A stretch of DNA of 64,000 bases from Tessaracoccus lacteus (GTDB lineage Bacteria > Actinomycetota > Actinomycetes > Propionibacteriales > Propionibacteriaceae), in assembly GCF_029917005.1 (NCBI RefSeq), contig NZ_CP123967.1:2108001-2172000 (forward strand). The letters run 5' to 3'. This document shows, one piece after another, positions 26,029 to 34,193 of this stretch. The position numbers and the translations under genes were made by a program. The stretch's first letter is position 1, and the number at the start of each line of letters is the position of its first letter. The notes beneath the pieces were generated by a model, which was not told where the DNA came from, did not search any database, and saw only the letters and a program-made list of their open reading frames with translations.

Positions 26029-29003
26029 GACTGTCCCCTTCGTGCCACGGTGGCGCCGCCGAGCGTGGGCGCCGCCAGGGTGGCGACGACCAGCAGCACG
26101 ACGACGTGCAGCGCGAGCTGCCACCAGCGCGGAGTCGGTTCGATGCTGAGCGTCCCACCGTCCGCGGGCACGCCGGTGAGCGTCACGACGTCCTCCCGGC
26201 TGACGTCGGTGGTGGTCGTGCCCCGCGTCAGGCGCTGTCCGTCGACCGACGCCGTCCAGGACACGTCCGGCGAGTCGGCGACGCGCAGTTCGCGTCCCTC
26301 GTCCCCCGGCGGGACCTGGCCGTCCGTGATGGGCTCCGAGTCGATCGTGACGCGGGATACCAGCCCTCCGACCGTCCACACGGCCGAGGAGTCGTCGGCC
26401 GCGGCGGAGACGAGCGACTCCAGGTTGTCGAGGGCCGCGCGATGGTCCTGGTCGAAGCCACGCACCCACAGGTGCGAGACGCCGAGCTCGCGGAACCTGT
26501 CCGCCAGGTCGCTCGGAGGGTTGGCCCCGGCGATGGCCTCGGCGAGGGCTGCGAACTGGTCGGCGAAGGACCCGGTGGGGTTGCGCTCGGCGCTCCCCCA
26601 ACGCGGCTGGCGGGCGTCGACGACGCTCCAGGAGACGGCGGACGCGTCGCTCAGGTCGACGAGCAGCGCACGGGAGTCACGGTTGGACGAGATGACGTCG
26701 CGGACGTAGCCGGGCAGGACGCTGGTCGTCGACTGCACGGGTCCCGCGAAGCCGACCACGGCCCACACTCCGACCGCCAGCAGCCCCGCCAGCGACATCG
26801 ACAGCACGCCGCGGGAGCGGATCCTCGTCTCCTCGCGGTCACACCAGATGGCCGGCGCGAGCAGGGCCGCGACGACCAGCAGCGCCCAGGGCGACAGCAG
26901 CGGGCGCGCAACGCCCCCGTCGACCTCGACGATGAGGCGCGACAGCAGCGTGCCGACCAGCAGCGGAGCGGCGACGCCGACGACGGCCCTCGTCCAGGCC
27001 GGCCTGCTCAGCGTCGAGATGGCGAGCAGAGCCACGACGCCAAGGGCCGCGAAGAAGACGATGTTGGCCCACAGCGGGAGGCCGGACGGCAGGATCCGCC
27101 CGACGACGAGCGCATAGGAGGCCGGCGGGAAGTCCGGCCACGCCAGCGGGTCGACGCCGGTCAGGAGCCGACCGGGGTGGCGCACCAGCGTGGGCAGCCA
27201 GGGGATGAACACGAGCCAGGCGGGCACGACCATGATCGCGACCGAGACGATGCGCTCGCGATCGCGCACGGCCCACACGACGGCGACGACGGTGAACAGC
27301 GGCAACGCCACAGGCCAGACGACCGAGACGACGATCAGCCAGAACGCGGCGCTGGCGGGGGCGCGCAGGCCCTCCGCTCCAGTGTCCTCGTCGATCACGA
27401 CCGCGTGGACGGCCCGGGCGAGGATGGGGGCAGTGACGGCGAGCACCATGCCCGACACGTCACCGGCGTTGACAAGCCCGAGCAGGATGGTTGCGCCCGC
27501 CCAGGCCCCGCCGGCGGCGGCCGCGACGGGCAGCGCCACCCGCAGGTGCCGCAGCAGAGCGAGCGCGGAGATCCCGGAGAGCATCGGGACCAGGATCACG
27601 GCCAGGAAGGTGAACCAGCCCGGGCTGCCGAAGCCGCCGAGCGCGGAGAAGGCCGCGAATCCGAGCCAGGGTGCGGTGCCGGTCAGGTAGGCCTGCCAGG
27701 CCGCGGCCAGCGACGCGGGCGCCGCCAGCAGCCCGCCGCCGGAGATCGGTCCACCGCCGAGCAGGCTGCGCGCCGCGACGCCCGCCGCGACAAGCAGCAC
27801 GACGATGAGCACGGCGACCGGCGAGACGTGGAAGCCGCGCCCGACGCTGGCCGTGAGCTCGTCGTCGCTGGTCAGCTCATCGAGGGAGGTGTCGGCCTCC
27901 GTGGTGTCGGTGAGGTCCTTGTAGCGCTCGGACACCGCGCTGCCGAACCTGTCGAACGCGTGCTGCACCGGCCAGAAGCGACTGGGGAGCAGCTCCTCGG
28001 GCGTCAGGTCCTCCTCCGGCAGTCGGGCTGCGAGGGAGGCGGTCTCGTCGGCCGTGTCTCGGTAGCGTCGGAACGCGCCCAGCTCGGCGCGGGCGAAGCC
28101 AGGCGCCTTGGCGAGCAGAAAACCCGCCGAGCGCAGCAGGCTGGCGGCGCCCAGCCCGAAGGTCGAGGCGCCGCGCGAGCCGGCGATGCGCAGCGCGGCC
28201 AGGCGGTCGTCGAGGTGCGGATGTCGTGACTCGTGACGCAGCCCGGTGTGTCCGGCGCGCAGGTGGTGTAGCGACCCGGCAGGCCAGGTCAGGACGCGGA
28301 AGCCGACGGCATTGGCACGCCAGCAGAAGTCCACGCCGTCCCGGTGCCGCGCAACCTCGGGGGCGATGCCACCGAGCTCGCGCCACGTCTCGCCGCGGAC
28401 CAGCAGCCCGGCCGTGGAGGCGCCCAGCACGTCGCGGGCGTCGGTCTGCCCCTGGTCGATGTCACCTTCCTCGACGAGCGGGACGCGCTCGCCGCCTCGC
28501 GTGATGGCCTGGCCGACCTCGGAGAGGGTCTCGCGGTAGTTGCGGCGCTTGGGCTGCAGCAGCTTCGGCACGACAACGTCGGCCTGCTTCGCCCCCTCGA
28601 GAAGGCAGTTCAGTGTGCCGCGGCGGGGTGTGGAGTCGTCATGCAGCAGCCAGACCCACTCCGGCTCGTCGTCGCCGAGGCCCAGCCTGACGGCCTCGCC
28701 GAAAGTCACGTCGCGGTCGACGGTGAGCACATCGTCCAGGATCCCCTCGCCCAGCGCCTTCCGCAGGAGGTCCCCGGACGAGTCCTGGGATCCGGTGTCG
28801 ACGGCGACGAGACGGCCGGGGCGGGGGTTGAGACCCGCGAGCGCGACGAGCTGGCGCGGGAGGAACTCGGCCGCGTCGTGCACCACCATGACGGCCGTCA
28901 CTGCGGACGGGTCGATGTCGGGGGCGTCGTCGGCGGTGTCATCCTGGTCGATCCAGGACCAGAGGTCGTCCTCGAGATGCCCGTGCAGGGGTTCGTCGCT
29001 CAC
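26025..29003 (-). CDS. Large membrane glycosyltransferase, GT2 domain plus about 12 TM helices
   Basis: 992 aa. Residues 1-320 form a GT-A family 2 domain: TAVMVVHDAAEFLPRQL, VDTGSQDSSGD, the metal-binding LLHDDSTPRRG, and GVDFCWRANAVGFRV. A linker follows, then roughly 12 membrane helices from about 390 to 760, an extracellular region of about 190 aa, and a last helix near the C-terminus. The GTG at 29003 has GGAG 6 nt upstream. It would build or extend an envelope polysaccharide, using the nucleotide sugars made by nearby genes. In M. tuberculosis the rhamnosyltransferase WbbL lies in this region, but similarity is limited to the GT2 domain. Donor and acceptor are unknown. Confidence 0.88.
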   Translation of the reverse strand: MSDEPLHGHLEDDLWSWIDQDDTADDAPDIDPSAVTAVMVVHDAAEFLPRQLVALAGLNPRPGRLVAVDTGSQDSSGDLLRKALGEGILDDVLTVDRDVTFGEAVRLGLGDDEPEWVWLLHDDSTPRRGTLNCLLEGAKQADVVVPKLLQPKRRNYRETLSEVGQAITRGGERVPLVEEGDIDQGQTDARDVLGASTAGLLVRGETWRELGGIAPEVARHRDGVDFCWRANAVGFRVLTWPAGSLHHLRAGHTGLRHESRHPHLDDRLAALRIAGSRGASTFGLGAASLLRSAGFLLAKAPGFARAELGAFRRYRDTADETASLAARLPEEDLTPEELLPSRFWPVQHAFDRFGSAVSERYKDLTDTTEADTSLDELTSDDELTASVGRGFHVSPVAVLIVVLLVAAGVAARSLLGGGPISGGGLLAAPASLAAAWQAYLTGTAPWLGFAAFSALGGFGSPGWFTFLAVILVPMLSGISALALLRHLRVALPVAAAAGGAWAGATILLGLVNAGDVSGMVLAVTAPILARAVHAVVIDEDTGAEGLRAPASAAFWLIVVSVVWPVALPLFTVVAVVWAVRDRERIVSVAIMVVPAWLVFIPWLPTLVRHPGRLLTGVDPLAWPDFPPASYALVVGRILPSGLPLWANIVFFAALGVVALLAISTLSRPAWTRAVVGVAAPLLVGTLLSRLIVEVDGGVARPLLSPWALLVVAALLAPAIWCDREETRIRSRGVLSMSLAGLLAVGVWAVVGFAGPVQSTTSVLPGYVRDVISSNRDSRALLVDLSDASAVSWSVVDARQPRWGSAERNPTGSFADQFAALAEAIAGANPPSDLADRFRELGVSHLWVRGFDQDHRAALDNLESLVSAAADDSSAVWTVGGLVSRVTIDSEPITDGQVPPGDEGRELRVADSPDVSWTASVDGQRLTRGTTTTDVSREDVVTLTGVPADGGTLSIEPTPRWWQLALHVVVLLVVATLAAPTLGGATVARRGQS

Positions 29004-29097
29004 GTGTTCTCCAGCCTGAGTCGTCTCGTGCGCCCGGGGTTCACGGGTGGGTGGACGACCATATCAGCCCTGTCGGAGGTCGGCCCGCGACCGGCGC

Positions 29098-29355
29098 TCA
29101 GCCCGCGGCGCGCTTGAGCTTGCGGCGCTCCCGCTCGGAGAGACCACCCCAGATACCGAAGCGCTCGTCCTGTTGGAGGGCGTACTCCAGGCATTCGGTG
29201 CGCACGGTGCAGCTCTCGCACACTCGCTTGGCCTCTCGGGTCGAGCCACCCTTTTCAGGGAAGAACGCCTCGGGATCGGTCTGGGCGCACAGGGCGTCGG
29301 CCTGCCACGCAAAGGCGCCGTCGTCGTCGAGCAGAGAAATCAGACCCTCATCCAT
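29098..29355 (-). CDS. WhiB-family iron-sulfur transcription factor (WhiB2/WhmD-like)
   Basis: 85 aa. Four cysteines (C23, C46, C49, C55) ligate the [4Fe-4S] cluster, followed by the GIWGG turn (67-71) and a basic tail RERRKLKRAAG that contacts DNA. WhiB proteins act with the primary sigma factor; the WhiB2/WhmD group is tied to septation and division. The ATG at 29355 is chosen because AGGGAGGG precedes it and the length then fits the family; a further 17 codons upstream are open. Its position among GT, manC and manB genes matches whiB2 of M. tuberculosis. Confidence 0.93.
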   Translation of the reverse strand: MDEGLISLLDDDGAFAWQADALCAQTDPEAFFPEKGGSTREAKRVCESCTVRTECLEYALQQDERFGIWGGLSERERRKLKRAAG

Positions 29356-29425
29356 GCAACCCTCCCTTCTGCCCCGAATTACACCGGAGTGATTCAGGTG
29401 CGTCAAGTGTAGCGGCGCGCCCGGT

Positions 29426-29944
29426 TCAGCGACGCGGTGGTCTGATCAGCGTCGCATCCGGGTCATCCTCGTCGACCCGGGGCCAGGGCGTGGTCGCCCT
29501 GTCCCACCGCCCGGCCCCCGGCGCGGGCCGTGGGGCATGGACGGGGGTCGCCGCCGAGGCGGGAGGCACGGGACCTCGTGCGGGGGCCGTCGTAAGGTCA
29601 CCCCGGGCCTGGACCTGCAGCAGCACCAACGTCAGCAGTGCACCGCCAAGCAGCAGCCCCGCCACGCTGCCGAGCATCGCCGCCGGAGTCGCGACGGCCA
29701 CGGCCTGGACGACGATCAGCACGACCCGCAGGACCAGGGCCGCCGCGGCGGCGAAGAAGGTGGCGATGCGGGCCCCTCGTCCCACCGGCCCGGCGACGAG
29801 CGCAGCGACGGTCACGCCCAGCAACGCCGTCGGGCCGACGACCTGGGTGCCGCCCAGCGCCAGGGCGACGGCCTCCACCGCCCCGGAGGCGAGTGCGCCC
29901 CACAGCAGCACCGCGTGTCCCGTCCGCATGAGGTTGTCGTCCAC
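29426..29944 (-). CDS. Hypothetical membrane protein
   Basis: 172 aa. Four hydrophobic segments span residues 5-115 (LLWGALASGAVEAVALAL, ALLGVTVAALVAGPV, IATFFAAAAALVLRVVLIVV, and AAMLGSVAGLLLGGALLTLVLL), then a Pro/Ala-rich cytoplasmic or extracellular tail of about 55 aa with an acidic patch. GGAGGG precedes the GTG. I do not recognise the family. It occupies the place between whiB2 and manC where M. tuberculosis has fbiA and fbiB. Confidence 0.65.
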   Translation of the reverse strand: MDDNLMRTGHAVLLWGALASGAVEAVALALGGTQVVGPTALLGVTVAALVAGPVGRGARIATFFAAAAALVLRVVLIVVQAVAVATPAAMLGSVAGLLLGGALLTLVLLQVQARGDLTTAPARGPVPPASAATPVHAPRPAPGAGRWDRATTPWPRVDEDDPDATLIRPPRR

Positions 29945-29970
29945 CTCGCTGTTTCCCTCCCCGTCGATGT

Positions 29971-31050
29971 CTACGCGAATTCTGCCCCCGCCCGGGTTCG
30001 CACCTCATCGACCAGCTGCTTGACCCGCTCTGCGTCCTCCAGGCGGGCCGCGAGAGTGGCGGTGGGCGTCGCGACGACCAGCGTGTCCGTCAACCCGATG
30101 GTGGCGAGCACGTGGTCGCGGCCGGTGGTGTTGACCAGCACGCACCCGCTCGTGTCCATGGTGACGCTGCGCCCCTCGACGGCATTGCCGTGCTCGTCGT
30201 GCGCCAGCGTCTCGGCCAGCGACAGGTATCCGCCGACGTCGCGCCAGGCGATGGCCAGGCCGACGCTCACGACCTGCGCACCGGTCGCCCCGCGCGAGGC
30301 GGGTTCCATCAGCGCGTAGTCGACCGAGATCCTCTTCAGCGTCGGGAAGAGCTCGTCGAGCCGCTCGGGCTCGGCTGCGATGGCGCGGACGGTCGCCGCG
30401 ACCTCAGGCTCGAGCCGGTCGAGCTGGTCGAGCAGCGTGGCCGCACGCCACACGAACATCCCTGCGTTCCACCAGTACTCGCCGCTGGCCAGGTACTCCT
30501 CGGCCACGTCGCGGGCGGGCTTCTCCCGGAACTCCGCCACCTCGCAGACACCCGGGAACCCGTCGATGGCCGCCGCGCGGTGCAGGTACCCGTAGCCGGT
30601 ATGCGCGCTGGTGGGCACGACGCCCAGTGTGACGAGGGACTGCGGGCGGGACTCGGCGACCTCGAAGGCCGTGGTCAGGCTGCGCTGGAACTCCTCAACG
30701 GGTTCGATGATCTGATCGGCGGTCACCATCGCGACGACACCCTCGGGGTCCCGGCGGGCGATCTCGGCTGCCGACCAGGCGACCGCGCCGAGCGAGTCCC
30801 GGCCCTCCGGCTCACCCAGGATGTTCCCCGGAGCGAGCTCTGGAAGCTGCATCGCGACGTCGGCGGCGTACGCGCGGCCGGTACACACGAGAATGTGCTC
30901 GGCATCGACCAGCCCGTCCAGCCGCTCAAAGGCCAGCCTGAGCAGCGAGCGCCCCTGGAAGATCTCCAGCAGCTGCTTCGGCCGCCCCTGCCTGGACAGC
31001 GGCCACAACCGGGTTCCCGAGCCGCCGGCCATGATCACCACGTAACGCAT
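29971..31050 (-). CDS. manC: Mannose-1-phosphate guanylyltransferase
   Basis: 359 aa, the single-domain form without the C-terminal isomerase. It makes GDP-mannose from GTP and Man-1-P. The nucleotide-binding motif is GGSGTRLWPLSRQGRPKQLL near the N-terminus; the second signature is FREKPARDVAEEYL, with YWWNAGMFVW following. The ATG at 31050 is preferred to a GTG at 31056 because TAGGTT (31057-31062) lies 6 nt upstream, so the mRNA is leaderless and the GTG would lie upstream of the transcript. It works between ManB and the envelope glycosyltransferases. It is divergent from the TIGR03089 gene. Confidence 0.93.
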   Translation of the reverse strand: MRYVVIMAGGSGTRLWPLSRQGRPKQLLEIFQGRSLLRLAFERLDGLVDAEHILVCTGRAYAADVAMQLPELAPGNILGEPEGRDSLGAVAWSAAEIARRDPEGVVAMVTADQIIEPVEEFQRSLTTAFEVAESRPQSLVTLGVVPTSAHTGYGYLHRAAAIDGFPGVCEVAEFREKPARDVAEEYLASGEYWWNAGMFVWRAATLLDQLDRLEPEVAATVRAIAAEPERLDELFPTLKRISVDYALMEPASRGATGAQVVSVGLAIAWRDVGGYLSLAETLAHDEHGNAVEGRSVTMDTSGCVLVNTTGRDHVLATIGLTDTLVVATPTATLAARLEDAERVKQLVDEVRTRAGAEFA

Positions 31051-31056
31051 GGCCAC

Positions 31057-31100
31057 AACCTAGCGTGCGGCAGCACGCCCCGTCAGGCGGAGACTAGTGT
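31057..31100. promoter_or_regulatory. Divergent leaderless promoters of manC and the TIGR03089 gene
   Basis: TAGGTT (minus, 31057-31062) is 6 nt from the manC ATG, and TAGTGT (plus, 31095-31100) is 7 nt from the TIGR03089 ATG. The 57-bp gap holds both promoters and decides both starts. Confidence 0.62.
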
Positions 31101-31107
31101 CGGGGTC

Positions 31108-31761
31108 ATGTTCATCCATGCCCTTGCCGACCGGGTGCGCCGGAGCGGCGGCTCGCCGCTGCTGACGTGCTACGACGCCGCCGACGACTCGCGCATCGAG
31201 CTGAGCGCCACGACGTTTGCGAACTGGGTGGACAAGACGGCGAATCTCATCGTCGACCTCGGCCACGAGGACGGCGAGCCGATCGACATCGCGCTGGCCA
31301 CGACGCACCCCGGGCACTGGGTGACGTACGTGTGGATCGCCGCAGCCTGGCAGCGCGGCTGCCCGGTCATGGACGGCACCGGCGACACGAGCCTGCTCGT
31401 CGTCGGCCCCCACGACACCGGTCGGGCGCCCACGACCGTGATGTGCTCACTGCACCCGTTGGGCCGCGCGCTGGCCGAGGCGCCGGCAGGTGTCGTCGAC
31501 TACGTGGAGGTGTTCGGGCAGCCGGACCTGCACGACGAGGCGATCGGGCTCGGCGAGGCCATGTGGTCAGACAGGCCGATCGGCCGCGTGACCCCCAGCG
31601 ACGAGCGGCTGCTGATCGCTGACCCTGCACCCGGCTGGCAGACGGCGGCGACGGCGCTGGTCGCGCCGGTGCTCGGCGGCGGGTCGACGGTGCTCGCCTC
31701 CGGATACGACGCGGGCGCACTCGACCTGATCTCCGTCAGTGAGCGCGCCCGCGTCCTGTAG
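31108..31761 (+). CDS. TIGR03089 family protein (truncated acyl-adenylate-enzyme-like)
   Basis: 217 aa. It resembles the N-terminal part of AMP-binding acyl-CoA synthetases: TFANWVDKTANLIVDLG and ALATTHPGHWVTYVWIAAAWQRG correspond to the segment before the adenylation core, but the P-loop TSGTTGxPK and the C-terminal lid are absent. The TIGR03089 family is actinobacterial and of unknown role. It is transcribed from its own leaderless promoter and converges with the DivIVA-like gene, whose stop is 4 bp away. It is probably not a working ligase. Confidence 0.82.
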   Translation: MFIHALADRVRRSGGSPLLTCYDAADDSRIELSATTFANWVDKTANLIVDLGHEDGEPIDIALATTHPGHWVTYVWIAAAWQRGCPVMDGTGDTSLLVVGPHDTGRAPTTVMCSLHPLGRALAEAPAGVVDYVEVFGQPDLHDEAIGLGEAMWSDRPIGRVTPSDERLLIADPAPGWQTAATALVAPVLGGGSTVLASGYDAGALDLISVSERARVL

Positions 31762-31764
31762 GCG

Positions 31765-32781
31765 TCAGTTGCTGGGTTCCTCGGCCTGCTCCTCGGCGGC
31801 CTCGGCCGCATCTTCGGCCTGCTCCTCGGCGGGTGTCCCCGCCTCGGCCTGCTGCACCGCCGCGACGGGGTCTGCGATCAGCGCGGCGCCTCCGCCCAGG
31901 GTCGCCAGCATCTGCCGGACGTTGCTGAGCTGGGCGGTGATGGAGTCGCGGCGGGCGGTCACGGCGGCGAGCTCGCGCTCGGAGTCGCGCCGGATCCGCT
32001 CGGCCTGGGCGCGTGCCTGACCGACGAGGTCGTCGGCCTCGCGCTGCGCGGTGACCTTCATGCTCTCGGCCTGGCTGCCGGCGTCGGAGACGATGCGCAG
32101 GGCCTCGTTCTCTGCGGCGCGGAGGTTCTCCTCGGCCGCGCGCAGCTGGTCGTCGCGCTGACCCATCTGGGTGGCGAAGTCGGCGGCGGCGGCGTCCCTG
32201 CGCTCGGCCAGGGTGCGCTCGAAGTCGGCGGCGGCCTGCGCGGCGCGTGCCTGCTGGGACTCGTAGACGGCCTCCGCCTCCTCGCGGCGGGTCGCGGCCT
32301 CGCGGTCGGCGTGGTCGATCATCTCGTCGGCACGTCGCTGCGCCCCGGACAGCCGTGCCTCGGCGTCGGCGTCGGCCGAGCTGCGGGTGTCAACGGCATA
32401 ACGGTCGGCCTCCGCGGCGATCTGCTGCGCCTTGGCGGTGGCCTCCTCCACGACGCGGGTCGCCTCGTCCTTGGCTGCGCGGCGCAGCTCAGCGGCCTCC
32501 TCCTCGGCGAGCGAGAGCATCTGGCTGATGCGCTCGCCCAGGTCCGCAAACGTCGGGCGCGACACGGTGGCCTTGGCCTTCGCGGCCTCCTCGGCGCGGG
32601 AGCGGGCGGCCGAGAGGTCGGCCTCGAGCCCGGCCTGTCCCTGACGGGCCTCCTTCAGCTGCACTGTGAGCTCCCCCAACTCGGCCCGTGCGGCCTCGAG
32701 TGCCTGCTGCAGGGTTCCCAGCTCTGCATCCACCTGTGCGGGCTCGTAGCCGCGCAGAACTGTCCTAAATGCGGGTGTCAT
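31765..32781 (-). CDS. DivIVA-domain coiled-coil protein
   Basis: 338 aa. The N-terminus, FRTVLRGYEPAQVDAEL (about 5-21), is a DivIVA membrane-curvature-sensing motif. From 22 to about 280 it is a nearly unbroken Ala/Glu/Arg-rich coiled coil, then a helix ARRDSITAQLSNVRQMLATL and a Glu/Ala-rich tail ending EEQAEEPSN. That C-terminal helix is shared with the neighbouring coiled-coil protein. DivIVA-like proteins mark poles and septa and recruit wall-synthesis machinery. The ATG at 32781 shares its A with the upstream stop (TGATG), so expression is coupled. An ATTTG... codon pair upstream is not needed as a start. Confidence 0.85.
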   Translation of the reverse strand: MTPAFRTVLRGYEPAQVDAELGTLQQALEAARAELGELTVQLKEARQGQAGLEADLSAARSRAEEAAKAKATVSRPTFADLGERISQMLSLAEEEAAELRRAAKDEATRVVEEATAKAQQIAAEADRYAVDTRSSADADAEARLSGAQRRADEMIDHADREAATRREEAEAVYESQQARAAQAAADFERTLAERRDAAAADFATQMGQRDDQLRAAEENLRAAENEALRIVSDAGSQAESMKVTAQREADDLVGQARAQAERIRRDSERELAAVTARRDSITAQLSNVRQMLATLGGGAALIADPVAAVQQAEAGTPAEEQAEDAAEAAEEQAEEPSN

Positions 32782-34157
32782 CAATTGTCCTCATTCTGAG
32801 TGGGGGTTTCGTTCACGGCGAGCGCTTCGATCACGCCGGAGAGGTTGTTGAGTTGTGCGGTGATGGTGTCGCGGCGCTTCGCGAGCCCCGCGACCTCCTC
32901 CCTGGCCTCGTTCAGCATCGTCCTGGCCTGAGTCCGCAGGGCCTCGGCCTCGACGCGGGCGCCTGCGAGCAGCGCGATCGCCTCCTCGCGGGTGGCCCTC
33001 GTCCGTTCGAAGGATGCCTTTTGGGTGCGTTCGAGGTCGGCGCTCAGGCGTTCGCGCACGAGCGCGGCGTTGGCCTCTGCATCCGCGGTGCGCGCCTGCG
33101 CGCGCTCGGCGATCGCGGCGGCCTCCCGCTCAGCGTGGGCGACCAGGTCGGCTGCCTGGGCCTCGGCCTGCTGCCGCGTGCGGGCGGCGTGCTGCGTGGC
33201 GGCTCGGAGCTCGGCGTCGGCGCGGCCGCGGATGTCGGCGGCCTCGACGTCGGCGCTGCGGACGCGGCGGCGGGCGACGTCGACGCTCCTGGCGAGGGTC
33301 GCCGCGAGCTTGCCGCGCAGGTCGCGGGCCCGGGCTGCGGACTCGGCGTGGGCCTCGCGGCGGGTGCGGGCCGTGTCTGCGGCGGCACCGTCGAGCAGCC
33401 CAGCCACTGTCGCCCGCGCCCACTCGAGCTGGCCGGCGGCATCCGCGAGCTGCTCCTTGGCCTTCTCGTCCGCCTCGGCGAGCAGGCGGGCAGCCTCCTC
33501 GCGCGCCGCGGCGAGGTGTTCGGCCGCGCGACGCTCAGCCGCGTCGGATTCTGCGGCGATGCGGGTGCGGATCTGGGTCACCTGGTCGACGGTCGTGGCC
33601 TTCAACGAGGCGACGTACTCGTCCGCCTCCGCGCGCAGCCGCGCCGTCTGCGCCTCGGCCTCGGCGCGTTCGGCGGCCAGCTGTCCGTCGTGGACGGCGC
33701 GGGCTGCGGCCAGCTCGTCGGCCTGCCGCGCAACGTCGACCTCAGCCTCGGCGCGCAGGCGGGCAGCCTCCTCGGCGGCCTCCTTGACGACGCGCGCGGC
33801 CCTGGCGTCGGCGTCGGCGGCCCGTTGCTCAGCCTCGACGCGCGAGTCGGCGATCAGCTCGTCGGCATTGCGCTCTGCGACGCCGGTGAGCTCACCGGCC
33901 TGCCGCGCGGCGTCCTCCAGGATGCGGGCAGCGTCGGCGCGGGCCTCGTCGAGGCGGTGCCGCGAGAACTGCAGCTCCGCTGCCGCTTCGTCGCGTTCCC
34001 TCTTCACCTCGGCCGTCCGTGCCCGGACGGCGTCGGCCTCCGCCTCCGCCTCCTGCCGCAGGCGGTCGGCGAGCAGCTGGGCCTGCCGCAGGACATCCAC
34101 CGCCGAGCCGCTCATGGGTGTCGCCTCGTCGGCCGGTCGGGGATCCATGTGTTCCAT
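32781..34157 (-). CDS. Long coiled-coil protein, paralogue of the downstream DivIVA-like protein
   Basis: 458 aa, Ala/Glu/Arg-rich and predicted to be coiled coil from about residue 20 to 445 with few breaks. There is no signal peptide or membrane helix. It lacks a clear DivIVA N-terminus but opens with VDVLRQAQLLADRLRQEAEA, as in actinobacterial cell-wall/septum-associated coiled-coil proteins. The end, KRRDTITAQLNNLSGVIEAL, matches the terminal helix of its neighbour. It resembles Streptomyces Scy/FilP-type scaffolds in composition, but orthology cannot be claimed. Start choice is soft: ATGs at 34157 and 34148. Confidence 0.8.
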   Translation of the reverse strand: MEHMDPRPADEATPMSGSAVDVLRQAQLLADRLRQEAEAEADAVRARTAEVKRERDEAAAELQFSRHRLDEARADAARILEDAARQAGELTGVAERNADELIADSRVEAEQRAADADARAARVVKEAAEEAARLRAEAEVDVARQADELAAARAVHDGQLAAERAEAEAQTARLRAEADEYVASLKATTVDQVTQIRTRIAAESDAAERRAAEHLAAAREEAARLLAEADEKAKEQLADAAGQLEWARATVAGLLDGAAADTARTRREAHAESAARARDLRGKLAATLARSVDVARRRVRSADVEAADIRGRADAELRAATQHAARTRQQAEAQAADLVAHAEREAAAIAERAQARTADAEANAALVRERLSADLERTQKASFERTRATREEAIALLAGARVEAEALRTQARTMLNEAREEVAGLAKRRDTITAQLNNLSGVIEALAVNETPTQNEDN

Positions 34158-34193
34158 CTTGTCACGGTTCTCGCAGCGTCTTCTCGGGGCTTC

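Noticed and set aside
29407-29425. Possible riboswitch or attenuator between whiB2 and the membrane protein
   Set aside because: The gaps are too short and no conserved structured motif is visible.
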